NCBI GenBank assembly: GCA_030490835.1
Contig: CM059973.1
Span: 89,673,641 to 89,737,640 of the forward strand
DNA from: Annona cherimola
Taxonomy: Eukaryota; Streptophyta; Magnoliopsida; Magnoliales; Annonaceae
Reading direction: 5' to 3'
DNA length: 64,000 bases
This document shows positions 57,537-64,000 of the stretch, one piece after another. How positions within the stretch are numbered: the stretch's first letter is position 1; each line of letters begins with the position of its first letter. The notes below the pieces were generated by a model. That model worked only from the letters and a program-made list of their open reading frames with translations, searched no databases and had not been told where the DNA came from. A program made the position numbers and the translations under genes.

Positions 57537-58085
57537 TCAAAGAAGTACAAACGCAGTAAGTAGTTGCTTATCCATCACTTGTTTGAAGCTGTTAACGTCG
57601 GCTACTTCCTCGAACGGGAAGATATTAATCATCCCTGCTTTGGCCACTAGACGACCCACTGAAAAAATATTAGTCAGAAAAAAATCAGCATGGAAGTTGT
57701 GAATTTTGGAGTGTGTTTTATTCTTCACTAATTAGAACTCGCTTGCATCGTCTGAAGTGCTTCACTGCTTTCTTGACGAACTGCTTGCACTCAGAAAGAC
57801 AAGAACATCAGGTGCACCGAGCAAACGAGCTCTTTCAGCAGCTTCCTGAAGACAACCCTCCTTCCTGGCCGCTACCACTAGGAATGCTCCTTTCTTTGCA
57901 TACTGATAAGCGATATGCTGTATAGACAAAAGGGAATTGATTGACTAAAGTAGAAAAAATTCAACTCAAAATGCAGACGTTAACATCCAGAAACAGAAAC
58001 TCGCTGGCATCATGAGAAGGATAGATATGAGAACCTCGCCAATGCCTGAAGAAGCGCCTGATATGAGAACGACTTTGCTTCTCAT
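57537..58085 (-). pseudogene. 11-beta-hydroxysteroid dehydrogenase-like (steroleosin-type SDR) pseudogene, three exon remnants
   Basis: Minus strand. Exon 1 (58085-58035) encodes MRSKVVLISGASSGIGE, the TGxxxGIG-type cofactor site with S for T, and ends at a GT donor. Exon 2 (from 57917 after an AG) encodes HIAYQYAKKGAFLVVAARKE, CLQEAAERARLLGAPDVLV, then shifts frame and continues as ECKQFVKKAVKHF. Exon 3 (57658-57537, after a T-rich AG) encodes GRLVAKAGMINIFPFEEVAD and NSFKQVMDKQ, then stops. The NNAG motif is degraded to AKAG, and no Tyr-x3-Lys catalytic segment follows. The N-terminal anchor is also missing. It is clearly a dead partial copy. Confidence 0.85.
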
Positions 58086-58438
58086 GTCGTCTATCCTGTA
58101 TACTCCATGGATTCTTCGCCTATGTTTTGAGAGAGAGAAAGAGAGCGCAAAGAAGGCGTAGGAGGGATTGGCGGGCGGGCGTGTGCGTGTGCGAGGTAGA
58201 GACTAGAGACCAAGCTCTGCAATGATTTAAGTTGCATGGGTGGCGGGATACGTGGCCATTGCAAGCGGTGTGCCGATAGCCGTTGTTTTCTACGGTTTCT
58301 TCTTTTCTTTTTGGGTTGGAGTTGATTTTTCTTTCTCCTGTTGCTCTCACCAAAGTACTGGATTTTCACTAATTAGAACCGAGTTACAGACAAATGATCA
58401 TTTTAAACCGGTCCGAAAATATTTTTTTCAAATTTTTT

Positions 58439-58540
58439 TATAAAACTTATAATCTAGACATATTTAATTTTTTATAAAACTTATAATCTAGACATATTTA
58501 ATTTTTTATAAAACTTATAATCTAGACATATTTAATCTAT
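58439..58540 (+). repeat. 34-bp tandem repeat, three copies
   Basis: 'taaaacttataatctagaca' repeats at exact 34-base spacing (58441, 58475, 58509). Confidence 0.9.
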
Positions 58541-58589
58541 AAAATAAGTTTTATAAAACTTTTTAGATATGTTAATTCTTCCTATATCT

Positions 58590-58735
58590 TCCCGAGGAAG
58601 ACAATAATAACATGCTCCTATTTTATTAATTGGAGGACACTCCCATTAAATAAGGAAGACTGACGCCCTAGGGACTCGAACTTGCATGGGCACAAAGGCA
58701 TTTAATCCAGTTACCATTGTACCATAGATGTTGTG
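58590..58735 (-). mobile_element. SINE remnant (tRNA-derived head)
   Basis: On the minus strand, 'tggtacaatggtaact' resembles an A box, and 'aagttcgagtccctagg' resembles a B box 30-40 bases later. The body then trails into AT-rich sequence. It does not fold as a complete tRNA by eye. Confidence 0.6.
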
Positions 58736-59568
58736 GCAATACTTAGTTACTTTTGAACAGTGACATATGGTTAAATATAACTATTTTGATGTCAATACGG
58801 CAAAAATTAATATATATTTTTTAAAGAGGAGCAAAAAGTAATATTTAATGCAATTATTAAAATTTAACTGCAAATAGTAATAAAATTTTGGCTACAAATA
58901 ATGTATAACTTAGTTACATTTGGTACCAAATGCTTTTGCGGCATACATTTGGTATCAGTTAATGTAATTGTCGTGATGTGGCTGGGGGAGTGCTTTAATT
59001 CGGACTTGCTTCATGATTTTCACTATCCGCGTTACCGTATTTGGTACAACCTCTAGCCGTTTAGTATTTATCTATCTATTTCACCTTACATGTATATAAA
59101 TTCACGGGTATTGATCTTGTTAGCGTGGGCTAATTATTTATATGGTTTTATGTTATTGCTTCAAAAAATGTGATACCAAGTGTGTTTAATTGATTTATAT
59201 TTCAAAAGAGTAAGGGGAAGATAATTGTCAACGCATCGGTAGCAGGCCTGATACCCAGTCCCACTGCGACTATCTATTGTGTAAGGAGAACTCAATTTGA
59301 TGAAGCATGATGCATATAATCAATCCCTTAAGTAGCTTCTGATCATATGATGTTAAGGCTGTAATTGTAATCCTTTGCTTCTTTTTTTTTATTGTAATCA
59401 TTTGCTGATATTATTTAAATTAACACTTTTGCACTCCCCGATTGTTTATCCATGACTTTGATAAGGCGAGTAAGGCGGCCGTGATGAGATTCTACGAGGC
59501 ACTGAGGGCAGATAATAAAATCTAAATTCAATCAATTCATGGTTTAAAATTATGGGCCCGGATCCAAT

Positions 59569-59870
59569 GCGCAACGCGGTGCATTCAAGTGCAAATTTTT
59601 AAATATATAAAATTGTGAATCTAATTATATTTAACATACACATTAAGTGTTACTATTTTTCGAGACACGTGAATATATTAATTTTTCAAAAACAAAGGGC
59701 TCCTATTTTAGAAAATAAAAAAATCTACAAGTCTCCATAATAGTAAAAATTAATTTATATGTTAAATACACTTATATTAATAATTTTATTAAAAAAATTT
59801 AAAAACAAAAAAATAGGTTCTTTGCACCCAGCTGCAACGGAGCTAACTGCACCCGGGTGCATTTAATCAA
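59569..59870. mobile_element. Diverged foldback element, relative of the 410-bp palindrome
   Basis: Ends with GCACCCGGGTGC and starts with a degraded 'gcggtgcattcaagtgc'. The inner 'tgttaaatacacttatatta' and 'ctaattatatttaacata' arms are inverted. Confidence 0.6.
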
Positions 59871-59889
59871 ATACCTATTATTGAATTAT

Positions 59890-60228
59890 GATACTGCGCA
59901 CCTGGGTGCAAAAATTATTTTAAACTTTTTTGAAATTTTTTATGTAATTGTTAATATAAGTAGATTTAATATATGTATCAACTTTTACCGTTTTTGAATA
60001 TTTACAGATATTTTTGAATTTTTTAAAAACAGCGGCATTTTAGTAGTTTAAATTAATAAAATACCACTATTTTTAAAAATTCAAAAAAAATCTATAAATT
60101 TTCAAAAATGGTAAAACTTGATACACATGTTAAATATACTTAGATTAATAGTTATATAAAAATTAAAAAAAGCTAAATACACTCAGGTGCATCAAAGTTA
60201 AGTGCACTCGAGTGCATTTAGCTTTAAC
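59890..60228. mobile_element. Diverged foldback element, second copy adjacent to the first
   Basis: 'gcgcacctgggtgc' at the left and 'gtgcactcgagtgc' at the right, with inverted arms through 'agatttaatatatgtatcaa' and 'ttgatacacatgttaaatat'. Bases 60240-60800 are AT-rich MITE core again. Confidence 0.65.
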
Positions 60229-60807
60229 CTAAAATTATTTTCTTTATCATTTATCAAATCAGTGCAATTAAAATCTTGGGTGCATCATACTTGCTTGCAT
60301 ATAATTGTGTATAAATTATGAAAAATACTTAAATCAATCAATGGATACAACATAATAATTTTTATAAGATTATTTGTCTACATAGGATATTGTTTTAGAA
60401 TGTTTAGATATTAAAGAGAAGATTTTAAATTATGATATCTAAATAATAATGTTATTATGTTATCTTCATAATTTTTTTAAGATAACACCTATCTACATGT
60501 TTGATAAAGATAAAAGTTTGTGTTAATCAGTAAATGATTTAAAATACAATGGGTGGCTTGAATTTTGATCTAGACGTTAAGTGGAACCATTTTAAGCATG
60601 TTGAACCTGTGCATCATTAAGCTTTCATAATATGTATAAATTAATGAATGGAATAATTTTAGTTATGGTATTATGATGAGTCGTGTCCGCTTCTATATAT
60701 AACTTAGTTATAGTGAAGTAGTTCCAAAAAATCCTTTTAAATTTTAAGATTTTACTAATTAATGAAAATTTTAATCTATTTATTGTATTCAACCTTATTT
60801 ATTTAGT

Positions 60808-60908
60808 TGCTACCAACGCTATGGCGCAATGGTGAGCATTCCGGGCATATGTTCCCGAGGTCAAGGGATAGACTCTCCCCAACTGTAAGTTAAAAGAAAA
60901 AAAAAAGT
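60808..60908 (+). mobile_element. Short SINE-like insertion
   Basis: The tRNA-like 'atggcgcaatggtgagcatt' and 'cgaggtcaagggatagactc' are degraded A and B boxes. A poly(A) run (60896-60906) follows. 'tttagtt' phrases on both sides are a possible TSD. Confidence 0.5.
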
Positions 60909-61574
60909 TCATCTGTTTAGTTAGGAGATAAATGTTCATCCACATCAAATATAAAAAATAAGTATATTCATACTCAAGTTAGTAAAAATACTTAGATCCA
61001 TTTATATATCATCCACATAGGGGTGATATTTTATATGATTTTATAGCCCCCGAGCATGCAGAGTCATACGAGAAACACCTCCGTGGTGCCACTTTCTTTT
61101 GAGGAAGAGGTAATCTAGCGTCGCCCATTTTATTGATTTTTAAACTAATGTAATTAATATGATGATCATAACATAACAACCTTTTGATACTTTCAATATA
61201 ACTAATTATTTGAAAAACACTAAATATTTCAGTTGTGATGTGTTCCAACGATCCTGACCGAGGACTAAGCCTAGAACATGCATTCTTGTTCATGTTTGGG
61301 GCCTCAGCCAACATTTTACCCCATATAGTATGTTCGGTAACGTTGAAAAAGTTTTTGTAAGAAAAATTGGGAGGGTGATGCTATAAGATAAGGGCAATAA
61401 TTAAAAGTATGAAGAAGCTTATATAAAAAATATCTGGAAATTATTAGGAAATAAGGTAATTATTTGAAATTACGTATAGAACTAATTAAAAAGTATGATA
61501 ATTATATTAAAAAAACATGTGAAAAAAATATGGTAATTTTTTCTGGCTAGATGCAAGTCTTACCGTATCTTATA

Positions 61575-62938
61575 CGTTGTCGCGAGAGCCGGATCAGATC
61601 GGTTCAACCGGGAAAGACCTTGCCGGTCCGATTCAGCTCGGTTTCCGGCTGGGTGAAATAAGTTGCAGCGAAGTGGCTCGACCGGGCGGTTCCGTTTTTA
61701 AAACCAGCCGGTTAACCCGGTTTGAACATTCGTATATATTTTTTAAAAAAACCCTTGCGAGATGCGACCATCATCCCTGCGAGAAACCGAAGCTGTGCGC
61801 TGCGGATCGAAAAACCCACCTTTGCCGATTTTGAGTTGTCGTCAACCGACTGCCATCCTTCCTTCGGATTCGGCCGTCGTTAGCCCCCAATCACTCTCTT
61901 CTTCCCTCTAGTCAGCAACCCCAATCAACATCTTCTTCGGCAGCCCCCAACCGACATATTCTTCTTCCTTCCTTTCAGCCCTCGAGATTGTCTTCTTCCC
62001 TCCTGGCTGTAGCGGGCAGCGCCGTAGCACACAGCAGAGCTAGGCAATCAGCACGTAGCAGAACCAGCCGGCACGCATGCATTAGTCATCACGCAGCAGT
62101 CCCGCCAACGCCAATTGACGGTAACCTTCTGATCTCTGCTTCCATTTATCACTTTCCCCTCTCAATCTTAGCAAAAATCCGTTGTTCCATCGCTCGTATA
62201 TTAGCTATGTTCAGTTTTTGCCGCACATATAGTCCCTATATAGTGTATATTAGCTGTGAAATTTTCTATAGCACCAGCACATGTAGTCCCTGTAATGATC
62301 GTCGGCCACGATTGCTAATTGCTGGCTTGCTGCTGTATACGACCATTTCTGTGACCATCATTGCTCCAGCAGCTGCATATGGCCTTATGTAAGCTTTGTC
62401 TGATTGCAGTTTGTAATTAAAGTTGATTAATCTGTATGAAATTAAAACTTGCCACTTATCAGCACTATTGTTCATGCTACGTTCATGCAATTGTGCAAAA
62501 TAATTTTTATAGGTTTTAAAAATGTCATCTGATTCATTCACCGTAGAGTTTGCTTTTTAATGATACGAATTGTGACTTAAAATTTTTTTAGTTAATTACG
62601 TAACTAGGATTATTCTAATTTTTTTTTATTTTTGTTTTATAGGTATTCAAATTTTCAAAAATTAAATCAAAGCAACAATACGATTCATTGTTGGCAAAGA
62701 TATAATCAACCATGTGAAGATAAGTACACCATTATCTAACTTCTAAATTTATGACCAAAATCACAATTAATGCATTGCCTTTTATATATGAATTTTTATG
62801 CTTTTATCTTATCAATCCATAACATATCTTACATAAATTACTAATATACCGATTCAATTCGATTTCCAAAAATAGATGAATTGATTGATCCAAAACTAGT
62901 CCCTTGATCGGTTCGTTTATCAGTTCTGACAACATTGC
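61575..62938. mobile_element. Second hAT-like element with GC-rich interior
   Basis: The right end reverse-complemented is CAATGTTGTCAGAACTGATA; the left end is CGTTGTCGCGAGAGCCGGAT. Subterminal 'cggttcaaccggg' and 'gccggttaacccggtttgaa' words match the 50178-51572 element. The flanks ATCTTATA and CTCTAATA match 6/8. The interior 61750-62130 is GC-rich with no recognised domain and is followed by AT-rich sequence, the same layout as the first. Confidence 0.6.
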
Positions 62939-63326
62939 TCTAATATGGCTCTTAAAGTACCTATGTCTACGTCTCTCATATGCAACCAAGATGAGATGAA
63001 ATCTCCTCTTGAAAAAACATTTATCCAATTTCCAAGAACTAATTATATGCTTTTTTTTTTAATTTCAAAAGCGGCTTTTCTCAATCCTAATGTGTCTTTT
63101 CTCATCCATAGCTTATGACAATACTTTTTATATGTTATATGTTACAATCTTATCCCATCCAAGCTGTGAACAGCTATAAAACTACGTGACCTGGCCCCAT
63201 GTACGTGGGCACTAATGGCTAATCTTGGACACTAGGAATGACTTGTGCTTGCAAAACTATTCTTATAATTTACTGCTTGTTTTTACAAGAACATCTTTCT
63301 TGGTTAATTACCCACTCGTGAATAAG

Positions 63327-63990
63327 GGGTGTAAGTTGGGCTGGGCTAAGCCCGAACTCGACCCGTGCAAACTCAATTTCCAACTGTATTAGAATTCACT
63401 TTTCGATAACCTAAACCCAATTCGTAAATATGATAGGGTTAGGATCTGAACTCAAACAACTCAAGCCCGATTTTCATTTTATATTTATTATAAAATATAT
63501 TATATACATAATATCTAAATAATATTCTTTATATTTTGTGCATTTTATGTTATTTATATTCATATTTGACATATTGTAATTATATTATAAATATGGTATA
63601 TTATTTTCATCTATATTTGTCTTTTATTTCTATCATTTACTTTTACATCCATTAGTCTTCTTCATTTATTTTAAATTTGATGTTAAATTTGTTTCTAGAA
63701 ATATTTTTTATATTGTCAAATTTTTAAAAATATGTAGTTTGACTATATATTATTATGCTTACTTACATAATTTATTATTATTATAAATTTATATGAAATT
63801 CTAAACTTATCATTCTTAAATAGAATATAAATTTATCGGTTTAAATTCTAGCTTAAATTCAACTCAAACTCGATTTTTAAAAATATGATTAGGGCTTAGG
63901 TTTTACAAATAGAGTTAAAGTTAAAATTAATATTTTATAAATAAGATTAAGATTGAGGTAAACTAGACTTGCACCGCTCCTGATGAGATA
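63327..63990. mobile_element. MITE with GGGGTGTAAGTTGGGCTGGG-type ends
   Basis: The left end GGGGTGTAAGTTGGGC pairs loosely with the right end '...cttgcaccgctcct'. The interior 'aatttatcggtttaaattct' is AT-rich. A half-copy of a related element is at about 54308-54530. Bases 62939-63326 hold nothing recognisable. Confidence 0.5.
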
Positions 63991-64000
63991 TCTCGCGCAA

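Noticed and set aside
60812..60890. Functional tRNA gene
   Set aside because: A and B boxes are degraded and a poly(A) run follows; fits a SINE-like insertion better.

Overview
The window is AT-rich nuclear DNA of a flowering plant. It holds plant-type secreted peptide genes (RALF family), a Ty1/copia retrotransposon primed by initiator-Met tRNA, tRNA-derived SINEs, and many non-autonomous DNA transposons. I cannot place it below the level of angiosperm. Almost everything outside a few short genes is repeat-derived, and no cellular gene has a convincing long multi-exon structure.

Layout. 0-2.6 kb: an ancient direct repeat split by a foldback element, then the first RALF-like gene. 3.2-11.0 kb: a young Ty1/copia element (LTRs about 99% identical) with a frameshift in gag-pol and a 396-bp MITE inside pol. 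11.3-28 kb: the rest of a RALF-like array. In all, five intact genes and one broken copy lie on the minus strand over about 26 kb. They are embedded in a segmental duplication (about 17.6-20.2 kb and 22.06-24.9 kb), a Mutator-like TIR pair around the broken copy, and a SINE with perfect target-site duplications. 28-46 kb: dispersed and nested repeats, including a recurring unrecognised exon-like unit ('unit X'), a second large direct duplication (32.3-35.65 kb and 42.2-44.8 kb), a 410-bp near-perfect palindrome with 9-bp TSDs, and a TIR element with gene-like cargo. 47-49.6 kb: an LTR-like block. 50.2-51.6 kb: a hAT-type element with an 8-bp TSD. 51.9-58.1 kb: two decayed copies of an 11-beta-hydroxysteroid dehydrogenase-like (steroleosin-type SDR) gene, one on each strand. 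58-64 kb: SINE fragments, foldback repeats, a second hAT-like element and AT-rich MITEs.

Biology. The coherent cellular content is the RALF-like cluster. Each gene encodes a signal peptide, a pro-region with a CNGTIG-type cysteine pair, an RRIL site matching the S1P cleavage consensus RRxL, and a short C-terminal peptide. That peptide lacks the canonical YISY motif and the first cysteine pair, so at most one disulfide is possible. One member (21978-22319) has lost even that pair. The cluster looks like a lineage-specific, fast-evolving expansion of divergent RALF peptides whose growth can be read from transposon footprints.
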